Below, piece after piece: positions 38,667-59,856 of a stretch of 64,000 bases of DNA. The stretch is taken from contig NC_064756.1 in NCBI RefSeq assembly GCF_011397635.1, forward strand, positions 34,462,996 to 34,526,995, read 5' to 3'. How positions within the stretch are numbered: position 1 is the stretch's first letter; each line of letters begins with the position of its first letter. The notes below the pieces were generated by a model. It did no database searches. It was not told the origin of the DNA and saw nothing but the letters and a program-made list of their open reading frames with translations. The DNA is from Epinephelus fuscoguttatus. Lineage: Eukaryota; Chordata; Actinopteri; Perciformes; Serranidae. A program made the position numbers and the translations under genes.

Positions 38667-40798
38667 AAAGAGGAAAGATGAATGTTAAACAAGTGCATTT
38701 ATTGGGATTCATTGACTTTTATTTTAATATTTACATGTAATACAAGAATGTGAGCTGAATATCTCTTGTACTAATAAATCTCAAACCTTTCACCTTTTTT
38801 TGACAATCTATACAAGTGATACAAAGTGAGACAAATCTGACTGCAGCCAGCTGCATGACAGCGTGACCAGTCGTGGTAATCCAACATTAAATGTTCAAAG
38901 AAATCACTAATTGTGGTAATTCAGCTGTAGCAACAAACGGTAGTTTTTTATCATTGACACAAATGTCCAGTGGGACAGAGGATGGTTCAGGATTGTCAGA
39001 ACTGTACAAAACTGTGTGGACTCAGTGCAGCTGCATCATAGCACATCAACAGTGATAGCTGACGAGGGTTAGACACTGAGATATCAGAGGTGTGTCTACA
39101 TATACCATCTACAGTGATCATTATATATTATCAGCTCAGTCTTGATACAACACTGGGTTTGCAGAAAACAAAGTGAGTTATTTGCAGTTCAGCCAGGGAC
39201 TCTATAAAAAGTAGACATCTAAATAGAAAATGTCAACTTTTACCTTACAGTCTTTTTTTTTTTTTTTTTTTTAAATATTTACGTTGAGTTCCCTTGTTCA
39301 CTGTTTTGTTAATGGCACGTTTAAGCTCAAACCAATATGGCCAGAGTTTTTCTTTCATTAGAGCATTTTTTGCAGTAATTCAGGACCAAATAAAGGAAGT
39401 GATTGAAGCAGGTTTGCACATGGCGAACTACAAACTGGCCATGCAGGTGACCGAAATGGTTTACCTGACTCATGCATCATATGGCTGAGCGCTAGATGTC
39501 TCGCTAGACTACTTTTTGCAACATTTTTCCACCCCTTTGCTCATCCGAACAAAGTGTTTCTGTGTTTGCTTACGTAAGTTTGAGCAGACAACTTCATTTT
39601 CAAGTTTGTCATACTGCAAAAAGCAAGTTCCTGCAGGATTTCAGACGTCTTTTTGGAGGCGAAACTAGCAGAATCTATATCTGGAGAGTGTGGAGTCGCA
39701 GCCTGGTTGCTTCTATTAATGGAACAGCTCATAAAAGGATCATCCTTAGAGTTTCTTCCATATTTTTGGCACTTTTACTTGCAGGTCTGCACCTCTCTGT
39801 CTATGTCATCATTTCCTAGCACTGTATACAGAAGCAACTCCTTTATTTCTATATACAGAGCCAGTGCTTCACATCACGACTTTGCATTTCTTTTGAAAAC
39901 TCCTCAACTCCTCATATTATCTTATATAATGGCACTATATGTATTTGTCATTTAGTTTTTTGTGTATTTCAAACATAAAGATTAACTTGGCATTAAACAA
40001 AGCAGAATCAGTCCTTTCTGTAGGTAAACAATGAGTGATGCTGAATGTGAAACCAGGATGGGTTGATCAGTGCAGTGTTTCCCTGTGGGTCTCTCTCTGG
40101 CCAGAGGAGTAGCAACAAATTCTCGGTTCTCTGAAAGAATATTGCTTCTGGCCCCTCATAAAAAAAAACAGCTCTGAGGCTCTTAAAGCTGTCCCCAGCT
40201 TTCACACCACAAGCAACAGTACTGGCTCAGGCACTCCCACAGTGAGGTCCATCAGTATTTAGCTGCTGCCACGTCCTTGCTGCAACCTTCTCATAAATCT
40301 GCAGACTCCATCACCGTATACCGCCCTCCACTCAGCTCCTCCCAGGCAGACGAAGTCACATGTCCCCTCACTTCTCTTTCTGCTTCTCATTAGTCTGATA
40401 TCGGCAGTCTTGTGATAACATCTGAATTTGTTTTCAAAGTCTTTTTTTTTTTTTTTTTTTAATTTGGTAACCTGATGACGACTACAGCACAGATTTAAAG
40501 GATGGCAGGTAACTTAAATCCTCGGGTGACAAAATAAATCACATTTACAGACCGGATCTTCTATAAGGAGTGATATCGTATAACTTCTTTTTCAATGATT
40601 TTTCTTCACACATGAGGAATGTGCTCTGAGCTGAACTATGTCTTAATCCAAATAGAAGTGATTATAATTTATACACCACATCTCCTGTCCTTTTTACAGG
40701 TGTAGATATAACATGACTGAAGACAAAGTCTGTGATTATTTTGCATTTACAGGTGATATGTTGTGTTGATATAGATGAAATTCGTGAGAGGTCTGTTT

Positions 40799-40828
40799 TG
40801 TGTGTGTGTGTGTGTGTGTGTGTGTTTG
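40799..40828. repeat. (TG)n microsatellite just after the tmem91 stop
   Basis: About 14 TG units, 15 bases beyond the tmem91 stop codon on the minus-strand gene, so it would be a (CA)n tract in the 3' UTR. Confidence 0.9.
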
Positions 40829-40842
40829 TGCAAGAGTTGCTT

Positions 40843-47363
<6,521 letters not shown>

Positions 47364-47449
47364 CCCTCTCTTTTAATGCCAACAACACAAGAGGCCACCG
47401 CATCAACAACCAAATGTAATCTACAAATCAGTCCGCAGAGTGTCTCCCT

Positions 47450-50400
47450 GAAGAGTGTCCGATGGACTTATGCAAAGGCAGCTGCTTTGGTGGCTTTAGT
47501 TTTTCAGTGATAATCCATCTTTAATCCTATTCTTTAATTTCTCTATTATTATAGGCTTTAGGCCAGAGGTCAACAAGACATGCCAGGTTTATGAAATATC
47601 CGTAATGTGCCAGTGGTAGCCTTCTTTTGTGTTCTATGGCATGTGCTGAAGATGCATTGGAGGACTCAAGATCCTCTTTTCCTCACATGTCATAAGCTAT
47701 TTGTTTCAGGGCTTGATGGCTCAGGGTTTGCCCCATGTCTTCCATTTCACATGATTGAGTGCGTCAGTGTTCATGAATATGCTAATGTTGGCTACTTTCT
47801 CTCTCATCCAATATGGTAATGTCAATTCTGATGATGGAGGACCTTGATTAGCCCCAGACAGGCTAATGAAAACATTGGGCAATGGGATTTCAGCGTGATT
47901 TGCCCTCAGGACAGGAACTCATGAAAAATGTCTCCTGCAATATAATATGAAGTCTTAATCTAAGCGCAGTGTCACGTTATTAGCATTAAAGCTTTGAACG
48001 TCAATCTGTCCTTTCAACTGTTTTGGATGAAAATGAGAAATGACTTGTGAGCTGAGAAATGATTGCGAAGAGAAAAACAAAAATGACTTTCAGGCTGTCT
48101 GTCATGTGTTTGTTCGTACTGACACTGCTTTAAAAAAAAAAAAAAAGCAGGCTAAAGGCAGCAGGCTTCAGATGACTGGACTGACGCACAGTGGGATGTT
48201 TTGAAGCTTGAATATGCGCAACCTCTGGCAGCAGTCGAACTAGTGGCGCAATGAACGGATTGGGGCCATATTTGAGGGCAGTTAATCTGTAAAAGCAATG
48301 AAGCTCCAGAAATAGAATCCTATGGTGCACATCCGCAGGTCAGCAGGCCTGCCAACATGTCTGTTTCTCTGTTGTTGCCGCAAGAAGCAATAATGAAGAA
48401 ATCAAAGTTCTCCAGTGTTGATTTATGGCCGTGGGTTTGCTGCTTGCCACGACAGCGCCCCTTTGGGACATGTAATTCTTTTAATGTACCCCGTCCACCT
48501 TAAGAGAGTTTCATTCGGGACAGATGAGCAGTCAGGCAGCTCTCTATCCACTCTGATGAGGATGAGGATGTCTGTTAAGAGAAGAACAAGGTCACACAAG
48601 ATATTTAGATTTTAGAGCAGAGCTAACAAGGTTCTAGTTTGGACCAGAGAGTTATAATGCCTCACTTACATACAAACACACTACTTGGGCTACATGCCAA
48701 AAACCTAACACCTTCCACAGATTCACGTCAAATTCAAGACGTCAGTGCACCATAAGTGGCACTGACGTGTCTGTCCATTCAGTCCACACCAACTCTGACC
48801 TTCGTCACAGCGTCACTGTCCTCAGAACCAGCTGTCCTTTCAGCCAGCGCAGCTCCTGAGGTGCTGACAGGACAGTGGTCAGACAAATTGTTTTTTAACA
48901 GACTGACTAATAGCAAAAATGGGCAAAAATTGTTTTCAAGAAGGCTCCATGAGCAGTGTACAGGAATTTCTGCTGCTCACCGTAGTTTGAAATCCCCAAA
49001 GTGAAGCTGGGAGTCTCAGCGTGAAACTGTGGGCCTTAATCAATCAATATAGATACAGTTTGTAAGTTCATAACATTTACAGTAGCAAATCAGTGTGATT
49101 TTAAAGGCTGTCTATGGAGGTTACACTGCCCTGACTGAACCTGAGGGGGAAAAATGGATCAACCCAAAAATAAATGGTTAACCTTGCAGAGATCAGCTTT
49201 TTGTCCTCAGAAGGAAGGTGAGTCCCTGTAATGTAAGTATGTGAACACACTCTCCACAATGTCATAAATACGAGTACAAAACAAAACACATGAAAATGAA
49301 AAAACAACCTTAATTAGTGTGTGAAATGTAAAAACTGCCCCAATCCAGTTTGCAATTTGTAATGTCAGGGACATTATTTAATCTCCCACAACTATATTAT
49401 AAATTCAGACTATTTCAACTAATTTGAGTTTTAAAGCTACTACTATGATTTAAAACCTCCAGCCTGGTGTCCACATGCTTAGTGCACACCAAAAGCAGAC
49501 TTGTGCTCTAATGATATCTAATCTTTTTACATTAATTAATGAAGGTGAATGCTGTGAACTTATTCTCCATAAACCACATTTTTACAACATAATATTCAGG
49601 CAGGACTGGCTCAATTACAGTATCAACACACTAGATAAACTTTATTTATTCAGAAAATCCCATTGAGATCAGGATCAAACTTAACAAATGGCATAGAACA
49701 ACATCAAAACAAGACAGTTGATTCACACAAAACATTCACAAACTTTAAAATCCATCAGAGAAGTGAGTGTCACCTCACCTCACCTCAAGGCAGTCAGGGA
49801 CACTGACCCTTTTTTTTTTTTTTTTTTGGTAGTTTGTTCCAGCAATGAAGTTCATAATACCAGAATAAAGAGTAAACTATGATACAGAGAAGAAATTGCC
49901 AACTAACCTCACCTAAAAGCAGTCAGGGACACTGAACATGGGCCCCACACTACCTCTGCACATTGTTAGTTACTGCAGTGCAAATGGCCTGACAATTAAT
50001 GATAGCAAAATGCAAGACTCCAGTATACCGTAGCAGTTTAAACTGACTGATGCTAGTTTTAAATGGAAAATGTCATTTTACTTTTTTCTACATTCTAGTT
50101 GCTTAAAAATCCACAACAACCAAACAGGTATTTCTCCTTATTTGAAAGTGGTCCGCATTTGCTGATGCGTGCAAGAGAAATAGAAAGAGTTCACACTAAA
50201 GGCAGGCTACGTTTGCACCTCTTTCTCTCAGTTTTGGTCCACCATCCAACCTTCCACACTAAACTGGCCCTGGACTTGAAAAGATGGCATGTCCTGAGTA
50301 TATAAACCTGAAAATGTCAACAGTGTTTTTCAGTGTGGACAAAGAAAACGGAGCCTTTTGTTGAACTACGATGGAAGCCAGACCAGACACATTCAGGAGC

Positions 50401-51560
50401 AGTAAACCTGCTGTCACCTCTGGCTTCCTCTGTGATCGCTCATTTGAAATGTCAATACAGTCGATCAAACAGCAAAGCTGTTGTTGTTTGGCTGTAGGCT
50501 ATTTTTGTAGTGCAGGATATACTATTTGTCCTGTTAACACATAGTTTTTATGAGCCACTTAATGTATATTACAGGGACAGTGCATCAAAGGCAAAATCTG
50601 TAAATGAGCCAGAGTTAGCTTAAAAGGATTACATCAATCTGTTGGCCAGTTGTTAAACTGGCACCCTAAAAATAGGATAAAACCACATATCGCTGTTTTA
50701 AACTTGTCGATGACAAAAAAATGGTAATGAGAATAATTTAATTGGCTGTAAATGTTTAATTTCAGACAAAAAAGGAGGTTTAACTAGCTGAAACACCCTC
50801 TCCCTACTCACTTCTAGTCTGTTTACCTGTTCACGCGGAGGGTCCACCACATTAAACGGCATCCCAAAGCAACTAGTGAGGAGTGGAAGTGGGTAATAAA
50901 ACCCTGGAACAGCAAGTCTGCATTGATGTCAACTTACTTACATGCCATGTTCATCATGGAAGACGCTCTGTACAAACAAAGTTCTGTGTAACTATGCTTA
51001 CAGAGCTTACAAATGTGAACTGCTCAAACTGAGATAAACAGTTAATAATGTCATACAGTCATTAACACCTACAATTAACAAATATAGGCCCTTCTCGAAT
51101 CTCGAGAAAACAATAGTCATGGTCATGTTATTCTAAAGTTTTACAGGAACTGCAGCTAAAACTAGAGCATATTTACAAAAGAAAAAGAAAAGCCACCAAA
51201 GAAGCTTAGGAGTAAGTTTTATTTCTAATTATTTGTTTACTTAGGTTTATGTATTTAGGCTATTTTAATGACAAAAGAATAATATAAAAATTCAGGTAAA
51301 CAGCAGCACATAGCCTACAGATAAAATATAAGTGATATAAACATATGAGGAACATAAATAGGTTTTATATTTCGCTATGGTTACAAAAAGTTACGACAGT
51401 TCCTTTATCCACAGACGAGAGGAAAGTTTGTCCCAAAGCTTGCTGCTGCATTTAGACCCTGCAACTTAATGAAGGGTGCTTTATTCAGCTGAAGGTAAGA
51501 AGAAACGGAGTTCCAGTCCGAGACAGAGTGGGAGTGAGGAGCGTCCGGTTTGGGATGCAC
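47450..51560. other. stretch without recognised genes
   Basis: AT-rich non-coding sequence with short A or T runs (48131-48144, 49811-49828). The longest open frames have no family resemblance and no codon pattern that convinces me. Two near-identical phrases about a 'cagtcagggacactga' motif recur at 49791-49807 and 49920-49936, a small local duplication. Confidence 0.5.
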
Positions 51561-51565
51561 AGATT

Positions 51566-51995
51566 GTCATGATCCTTATTTTGTTATTTCCTGTTTTACT
51601 GTTTTCCTGTCACATCTTACTTCCTGCCTTTGTGTGTTTTTCCACCTTTGTGATTGTCTCCTCTGCCCTGATTTGTTTCACCTGTTCCCCATTACCTTAG
51701 TTGTCACCTACTCCTCGTTAACATCCTCCTTTAATCGTGTATTCAGTTTGTGTATTTTCCCTGTTTCAGTGTCAGATTGTCTGTGTTTGATCCTTCATCC
51801 TCATGCCATTCTGGTTTGTGTTTAGTTTTTTTGTGTGTGTGTGTGTGTTTTCCTTTGTACTTTTAGTTAATTCTGCCTGCTTCTTCAGTTTTGTTGTCTG
51901 CCTGTTTTGAATGTGTGGTACCAGCTTACATTAAAGCTTGCTTTTTGTTTAATCCACTTGCCTGCCCGCTGTCCTGCATTTGGGTCCTCTTTGAA
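51566..51995 (+). repeat. possible solo LTR
   Basis: Starts TGTCATGATCC and runs through pyrimidine-rich text to ATTAAAGCTTGC (a weak polyadenylation-like signal near 51930) and 'tgtcctgcatttgggtcctc', a phrase I associate with ends of fish Gypsy-type LTRs. No matching flanking duplication was found, so the right border is uncertain. Confidence 0.4.
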
Positions 51996-52184
51996 CTGCA
52001 AAATTGTTAGTTTTTTTGTTTGCTAACTGAAATTACAGAACAAAGAAGAGATTTTCATATCGTTGAGGCCTTTCAGTTTCAGTGAAAATCTTCATAAAAA
52101 GGACTTGCTAGTGTGTCATTTTTACATGTAAATAATGTTTTCAAATTTAGCTAGCTTAGTGTATATGTGTTATATGTTGACTTA

Positions 52185-52290
52185 TCTAGGGTGTACCCTG
52201 CCTCTCACCTAATGCATGCTGGGACAGGCTCCAGCCTCCAGCGACCCCTGCACAGGATAAGCTGCTTAGAAAATGCATGGATGGTTGGAC
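52185..52290 (+). repeat. LINE/SINE 3'-tail fragment
   Basis: 'gggtgtaccctgcctctcacc', then 'gctgggacaggctccagcc' and 'ggataagctgcttagaaaat' followed by ATGGATGG. This order is a familiar fish repeat tail ending in (ATGG)n. Confidence 0.7.
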
Positions 52291-54286
52291 ATATGCGCCT
52301 GATTGCCCCATAACATGAAAGTGATAAGTGACTTAAAACATTACCTAGTGGTGTTGACTCACATATGACTGAGTTTATGTGTTCCAAACTGGGAATATCT
52401 AAAATTAGCACATAACTGAACAGACGGAAAATGCTACTGTGAGCTGACAAGTGAGAAGAGATGGAAAAAGGTCTCTGTATTATGCGTTAAGGGCCTTTTC
52501 ATTCCTGGTGGAATAGAAAAGTGTCATTCCAACAAACTACATAATATCTCATCAGTAAGTATTCATTCTGCATGGCCGAGTGCTTCACAGGCTCCAGATC
52601 AATTCAATGACTCGTTGTTGCACGCTTCACTGCATAGCACAGAAAAAAAAACTGGAATAATTGGGTGTCTTCAGGCTGGCGTGGTGCTGAGGGCTGCATT
52701 CTGCTCTGCACGCTGATACTGCTTCACCATGCAAACCCCCTCCTCTTCACCCACCCCTTTATGGCGGGCTAGTACCTCTAACAATGAACAAGCTGAGTGA
52801 TCGTTCAACACACTGACGTCAGCAACAGCTCTAAGCAAACTGCCTCCCCCTCACAACACACATACACATCTGGACATATGGTGCATACTGCACACACACA
52901 CTTGTGCTCACTAATATTTGTAGCACTTCACCAGCCTTGCCTCTCTCTTCTGCCCCCTCCCAATCGCTGCAGCTTCATTCCAGGAGAGATGCACTCAGCT
53001 TTATTACAACACCCCCTCCCTCCTGCACCTCTGCCCATCCACCATAAAAAGACTTCTGTCAGCTGTATTATAAGCCTGCCTCCTTTTCTGATTCTGCAAC
53101 GCTCATAAAACATCCAGTCAGGTAGAGGGAAGGTTGCAAGGACGCCGCTGCAAATCACCGCCGACACTTTACAAAAGCTCCTCTTCTCTTTCTCCCTCTT
53201 AGTCTGGTGCTTTGTCATACACATACACAACCACACATACACTCAGCTCCTTCCATCCACCCATCTTCTTTTGCTTTTGATATGACTCCTTCCCTTCTTC
53301 ATAATCCAGCCAGTACTTTCTGCAAAGCCACTGTAAAAAACTTGTCTCTTCTCTGTACAGTTTCTACTTGCTGCATGAAATGAAAGCTTGCTCTTAAGAT
53401 GTGGAAATGTGCAACGAAAGTGAAATATTGCTCTTAAACCCCTGTTGCAAAACCAGAGAACTGTTGCTGCTGACTCTTGTGTAGATTTTCAGCAACTCTG
53501 CAGTCTTTTTGACACACACTGACCCTCTGCCTCTCAGCGCACACATGCACAGAGCTGGAAGTAATTGCTGTAATATTTCAACTGATACAGATTGAGGCGA
53601 TGCAGATACAGTGAACACACTTGTGGAAAAGAAATGGCATACTGGCTGTAGGAAATTGGAGCTGTAAACGCTAGTAGTACTAATAAAAAGACATCTTGAA
53701 GAACAGCGATGTCAGGCTGATAAGACCAGAGCAAGCTTCGAGATATGCCAAAAAAAAATCTGAAAACCCAAGTGGCGGTTAAATGGCTTCATTGATTGCA
53801 TTTCCAAATCCTTTTCTCACCCTTTCTCTTTCTTGATCTGTGCTGAGTGACTGACAAGAGCAGAGAGGAAACTGAACAGAAAAGATAAGCACAAAAAAAA
53901 AAACAAAAAAAAAACAGGCGGCGACGTAGAGTGCGTTGCACAGCTCGCAAAGCCCAAAGTAACATCATGTTCCTATGGAAACAAATTCACCATGGAGTGG
54001 AGAGCTCACTGCAGGATAAATGAAGCAGAGGCTAATTTGCCATTTCAGTACTGTTCCTCTGCTCGGCTTGATAATAACTGGATGGGATAATTCCAGCGTG
54101 GCGGTGCCTTCCAGTAAGGATGTATTACTGTCACATTAGACTGCAAAGGATGGATAATTTCGACAGAATTACTCCATAATAACAAATGAGCACAGTCACA
54201 CTGGGCGCTGGGTTTACTTGAACCCCCCTGTGCAGAATATGTGTATGACAGTGCAAGCTCATCAGTCCACGGTGTGCCCCGCTCTA

Positions 54287-54290
<4 letters not shown>

Positions 54291-54345
<55 letters not shown>
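54291..54345. repeat. (CA)n microsatellite
   Basis: About 27 CA units. A second tract of about 17 units follows at 54497-54532. Confidence 0.95.
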
Positions 54346-54349
<4 letters not shown>

Positions 54350-54494
54350 TTTAATTTCCCTCACATAACTACACAAACACATATGCAGTCCTTTGCAGCC
54401 TTGCATCATCTTGCCCTTTCAGACACAGTAAACAAACCCTTTGAAGCCCTCCATGCCCTGCCTCCTACATGCTCACATACATAACTACCCACTT

Positions 54495-54529
<35 letters not shown>

Positions 54530-57505
54530 ACGCACGCTTCTCTCACAGCTGGTGCTTGTGTGCAATGAGGCCCGAGGAATGAGAAGTTACCCATCTGCAA
54601 TATGTTGCAAATGGCTCCAGCATCTCTGCAGAGTGTGTTGTATGTTGTACTCAGTGTTCTCTTATGTGCATCTGTGAGCATCATAGGACACACTGTACAG
54701 AGACTGGCTATATCTTACAACGCTATGTTGTTTGTGTAGTAGTGTATATGTGTGTGCGTGTGTCAAGTGTGCTTCAGTATCTTCTACAGCTGCCGTTTGC
54801 TTTATTTTCCAGGGTTTACATGCATGGATGTGTACATGTGGATGTTGCTTTGTAAGAAATATTTGACCATGCAAGAAAAGGTTACTTAAATGTGTGTTAT
54901 ATACAACTGTACATTCCAAATAACATACACCATGCTGTATACCAACACAGATTTGCACATATTTCAAATTGCCCGTACTTTCTCAACTTAATGGACACCA
55001 AGGCAAGATGGCTGACAAACTGTATAGTACTGCAGAGCACTGTTTGAGATCAACAAACAGCAAATGGGGGCATTTCCAGTGCCACCAAAACCAGGTGTTT
55101 TTTTTTTTTTTTTTTTTTAGCAAGACATCCACGGCATTTCCAATACCAAAAACAAGTATGATGATCTTTTCATAACCATAACCAAGTTGTTTTTGTTACT
55201 AAATATAACGACACATTAACCATAGCATTGTTGAAAGGTAAAGGAATGTTAAACCCACTATATAATAATGTGCAAATGTTAAATATAGGCTAGCATGGTT
55301 TGCAAAACGTACCAAGCCAACATTTATTCTGGCAAATGGGTTGCCAAATTGTGTTTTCAACATGGGTGGAAATTATAGTTTTTACATCAGCTGTATTGCA
55401 GTGTAATGACTGCATGTGTTTATCTGTGTCTGTGTGTGTGTACTAATATAATCTTGATGTGGTGAAAAAAAACCCTGTTCATACAGATATGGAGGGAATT
55501 CACCCTCAATCTGGGAACAAGAAGCTCGCACAAGGCAAACCACTGAAGTTTTAGGATTACATGGGTTTGGTTAATATAAGCTTGAAATTATACTTAGGCT
55601 ATTTGGGGTATGGATCAAATTTAGCTATGTCACAGCTATGGTAAGGGCCAATGTAAGCCTTTAGGGAACGGCAGAAATGTCTACACAAGTAGCTAAAACA
55701 AGTATGTGTGTGTAGCAATGAGCTGAATGAGGTGATTAGCCTCTAACAGATCTTTACATGAGCAATGATGTATTACATGGTCTCATCATCATCATCACAG
55801 AGGGAGGGCATATTTGTTGGCCTCTAATTGGCAGTGAACTACACACACACACAAATAGCACAGTCAGGTTAAGAGTGTAGAAAGGACCTGCTCTTAATCA
55901 GAAATGCGTGTCCTTTGAAAGCAATTATTTATACTATTCCCTGATTCACATTTTACATTTCACATGTGATCTCACAACTCAGATTCTGGCTGAAAGACTT
56001 TCAGATTTTCTTCCTGAACAAAAGATGAAAGTGTGTTAAGGGATGTGGATGTGTCAGGTTGTCTGAGGTTTAAGGAATGCTGCCTGGGCGTGCTATGGTT
56101 TTATATTACTGCACACCAGGCGTGTAATACAGCAGTAAATAGCTATACAAACATGAACAATGGAGCAGAGCTGTGTGTGTATGTAGAGAGGGGGTTGCTC
56201 TGCTGCTGTTGGGGTTTCACTCCAAAGCAGTATGTTGCATATAATGGATATCTTCACAAATATACTCATAGAACATTAATTTACTGTTTGATTTTCATAA
56301 CATTACAGGAATATAAAATGTATCTCTCGCAAAGAAATCAATTTAGATAATTGACATCAGAAACACAATCATATTTGCTAAATCACCTTTCTAAATATTT
56401 GCCTTGAATCAATAATTAAAGGGTCTTATGTCAAAACAGAGATTAATATCCAATGCAAGACCTAATCCAAAAAAACCCACTATTGACATTAAAGTCAAAC
56501 TTGAATATCTGAATGTGCGTGTGATTGCTGATTCAACATGCTGAACAAATCAGAAGTCAAAGCATACTTCTTCTTGCACGTACGTGGGTGTGTGAAAAAT
56601 GTCCACATTAAGAGCTTCAAAACTGACCACATGGTGGCGCTACTGATAAAACCTTCAATATAGGCACTTTTATGCCAAGAATCTTTTGTCAACACCTCAC
56701 AGTTCATGCATTATTAGCCAAAAAGGCTTGGTGTTACCCTACTCTGAATGGCAACAAGGTGGAGCTATTGTTACCATGCTTCAAAAGGTCCAACACTTCC
56801 CCATGTAGCACCTGTTTACTAAGTATTATTGCTTAGGCATGTATGGTTTTTGAGATGCTGATGATTGTACACACTCTCCCATAGACTGCCTCCATTTTTT
56901 TTCGTAAAAAAAAAATTCTAATTCATACATGTATACCAAGTTTTTATGTATAATATTTTAGATAATCATATTTTTATGCATTTGCCCAAAGACCTCCATT
57001 CAAAAACATGTTGGCTAGAAGGGATCAAAACCCACATTAACGGCAACACTCTCTTAAATGGCCTATGCCTACATGTTAGAATTAGGAGCTTAACTGTAAG
57101 TATTAAAGCATAGTAGTAGTATTAGAAATAATACTCATAATAATGAACAATGGAAAAATAACAATACTGTGTTTGGTTGCTGCAATTACATTAATCAATG
57201 AAATAATTATAATTGATGATATAAACCTTTTACTGGTGAAGCAATCTGTGTTGTTATTGTGCGGGTGGCAGTTCTGTATGGGTAACAGCGATGTTTTCAC
57301 AAATATTGTTATTATTATTATTATTTCTAACTCATCATACAGATTTGCAAATGCTGTTTCACAAAGGTGTGTGTGGGGGTGAAGGAGAAAGAATCAGTAT
57401 CCTGACGTTAAAGCACTGAAATGTTATAAATCAACAATACACTCAAAGAAAATATTTAAAACACAGCTTTAGGTTTCACATCTGCTCCTTTAAATATTTT
57501 CTCAC

Positions 57506-57600
57506 CTTTACCTTAAACTCGTCCTGCTCAGTCCTGTCCTGTCCTCGGGATGAATCCTCCGAGAAGAAACGGGGGAATCGAGCTTCCCGGTTTTAACCAT
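57506..57600 (-). other. speculative leader exon for tmem91
   Basis: On the minus strand a GC-richer segment ends in AAAG|GTGAGAAA at 57506, a good donor. An acceptor-like TCTTCAG|GGAGAC occurs about 85 bases upstream of the tmem91 ATG (near 47449). A 10-kb first intron would then cover 47.5-57.5 kb. Only splice motifs support this. Confidence 0.2.
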
Positions 57601-59856
57601 CCACACGACTGAACGCTGCTACACACGGATCCACTGATGTGCTTGCGCTTAGCGTGGGCATGTGCAGAAGGTGTGTGAGTAGCCTATATGTGAGTGTGTA
57701 CGTCTAGATTGTATGCATCCTACACGTGTTTGTGCGAGGGACGGAATGTGAGCGTTGGGTTACAGAGAGTCAAACTTGTCGGCATCCCTCCGTCGAGCTG
57801 TGCTGCTGATGCGGCTGTGAATGCATGCGGATGCATCTATTACACCTGTGCAGCCTGGCAGCAGCAGCGGTATGCATGCCTCGTCAAAGACTCCCCTTTC
57901 CCCTGCACAGCATCCTCTCTCGCATCCTGCTCGGCTCCCTCTCTCCTCCTCGCAGGCAGGAGAAGGTCTCTCATTAATCCTTGTTGCGGCTGCAGTGCAT
58001 CTTACACGGTGTCAACTTTCTTCTGCCACTCTCAGCTTTTCTCTGACTTTACTAATACTGCTCTCCTCCTCTCCTCTCTCTCTCTTCTTCCACCTCTCTC
58101 TCTTCTTCCACCTCTCTCCCTCTCCTATTTGCCTTTCCACAGCTCTACTACCTTATTACGGGGCAAACACTGGGTCCTAAAGCCTGTTGGAGCATGTGTG
58201 TGTTGTATTTCAATTACTCTGAGGTCCTCGTGAGGATACGCACACATGCAAAGTGAGGACATTTTGCCTTTTCTTACTTCTTTAAGAGGATTAGTAGGGC
58301 TTGATTTTGGGTTGGAATCAGGATTGGGGTTAAGACTAGAGGATGTAGCAGGGTGGTGTAAGGTTAGCCTCAGCAACATTAAAAATGTGTTTTTATTGGG
58401 ATGCAAGTGGATCCTAGGATTCTATGCAAGATGTGAATGAAATATCCGCAGTGTGCAGCAAGGTGCAAGTATGAGATGAAAATGTCATTGATGCTGCTGC
58501 ATAAGGCAAACATAAAAATGGACAGAGGCAGCGATCAAAACAAAGAGGCGGGGGGAACAAAGAGTGAGGGAGGTGTAGTGTTATGCAGTGGCTTTGTGTG
58601 CTCTATGTGCTATACCAGAGCGGAGGCAGTGAGATGCCCCCCAGCAAGGATGACTCCACTTTGTGTCAGCCCTTTCATGTCTACTTCACCCTATGACCCA
58701 CTTTAGCTTCCCGGGCCAGCCCACATTAAGATCTCAAGTCAGAAATAGACTCAAGATGCAAAAAACAATCATCCCTGCTTCAGGCTCATGCTCATTTCGC
58801 CTCTTTCAGGGGGAGGCCACGTGGGATAAAGCTCAGGCATTGCTGGACACCAGCAATCAATGAAATCCACAAGGCTTACGCTGAGTATTTAATGAGGTGC
58901 ACTGCTCTTAGCTAGAATCCCCCTCCCCCAGAAACGGTTTAACCTTTCGGCTGTTTTTTGTTTTTGTTGTTGTTGTTTTTTGGTTCTTTCCAGCCGGTCA
59001 GCACAGCCGCAAAGCTGACTATCTGATGCTCCATTTGTCTTTGGCTGTCAGAGTGACAAGCGGCCTCTCAGTCCATCATGAAGCAGGGATCAATACACTC
59101 TCCTTAGTCTGAGCACATCCTCCCCATCACTCTGTTTTCCATCGCTTTCTTTTCTTTCTCCTTCCTTCTCTCTCACCTTCTCTCCTCTTCCTGTAGCCCT
59201 CCCCCTGAGTAAAGGACAGGGAAGGAGATAGGAGGATTGATTTGGTGGGGGGGTGAGATGAGGGCACTAATGATATTGCACAGGGTAATGCCGATGTATG
59301 GCTTTGTTAATGTAGGGCTGATATTGATTGTGCATTACACAAGCAACACTGTCTTCCTCTGATGAGGCTTGACCATAAATACATAAAACAGCTCGTAAAA
59401 CCTGCAATAGAATTTCACTTTTATGGTTTCAGTGTTGTTTCAACTTCCAGATGTAATATATTGAAATCCTTCTCTGCATTCACATGCTGCCAGTTTGTAA
59501 AAGAAACAAGAAAAAGGTAAGTTTAACAAGAACACAATTTTGCTTAAGACAAAATAGAGATGATGTCAGCCAATGATAGTAAAGATAGGAATATACTGTG
59601 TATATGCGTGCAGCTACTATAAGAATTCTGGGGCCCTTGAATAATGACCTTGGCCCCTTTTTTAAAACCATGAAAATGTCAGCAACAATTTGAACAAAGA
59701 AATACAAAAACAAAACAGCCTTTCATTTAAAAGAGTAAACAAGGTAAACAAGGCAAAATTGCATACAAGCACCTAACAAACAATGCAAAAATGTGCACAT
59801 TCCCCAAATTCAGGAGTATGTGACCTTTTCATAAGACATAGTTGTGATCCCCGCTC

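Larger units (their letters stand above)
52300..59850. other. stretch without recognised genes
   Basis: Non-coding, with several (CA)n tracts and pyrimidine-rich text at 58020-58135 and 59140-59200. No exon with a recognisable protein family was found on either strand. 57540-57800 is the most GC-rich part, near the speculative leader exon. Confidence 0.5.

Noticed and set aside
47607-47819. Small + strand frame opposite the region upstream of tmem91
   Set aside because: No family resemblance, no splice context and no conserved motif.
57694-58233. 179-residue + strand frame at 57694-58233
   Set aside because: Cys-, Ser- and Leu-rich translation of pyrimidine-rich repeats; no signal peptide plus domain pattern that convinces, no exon context.
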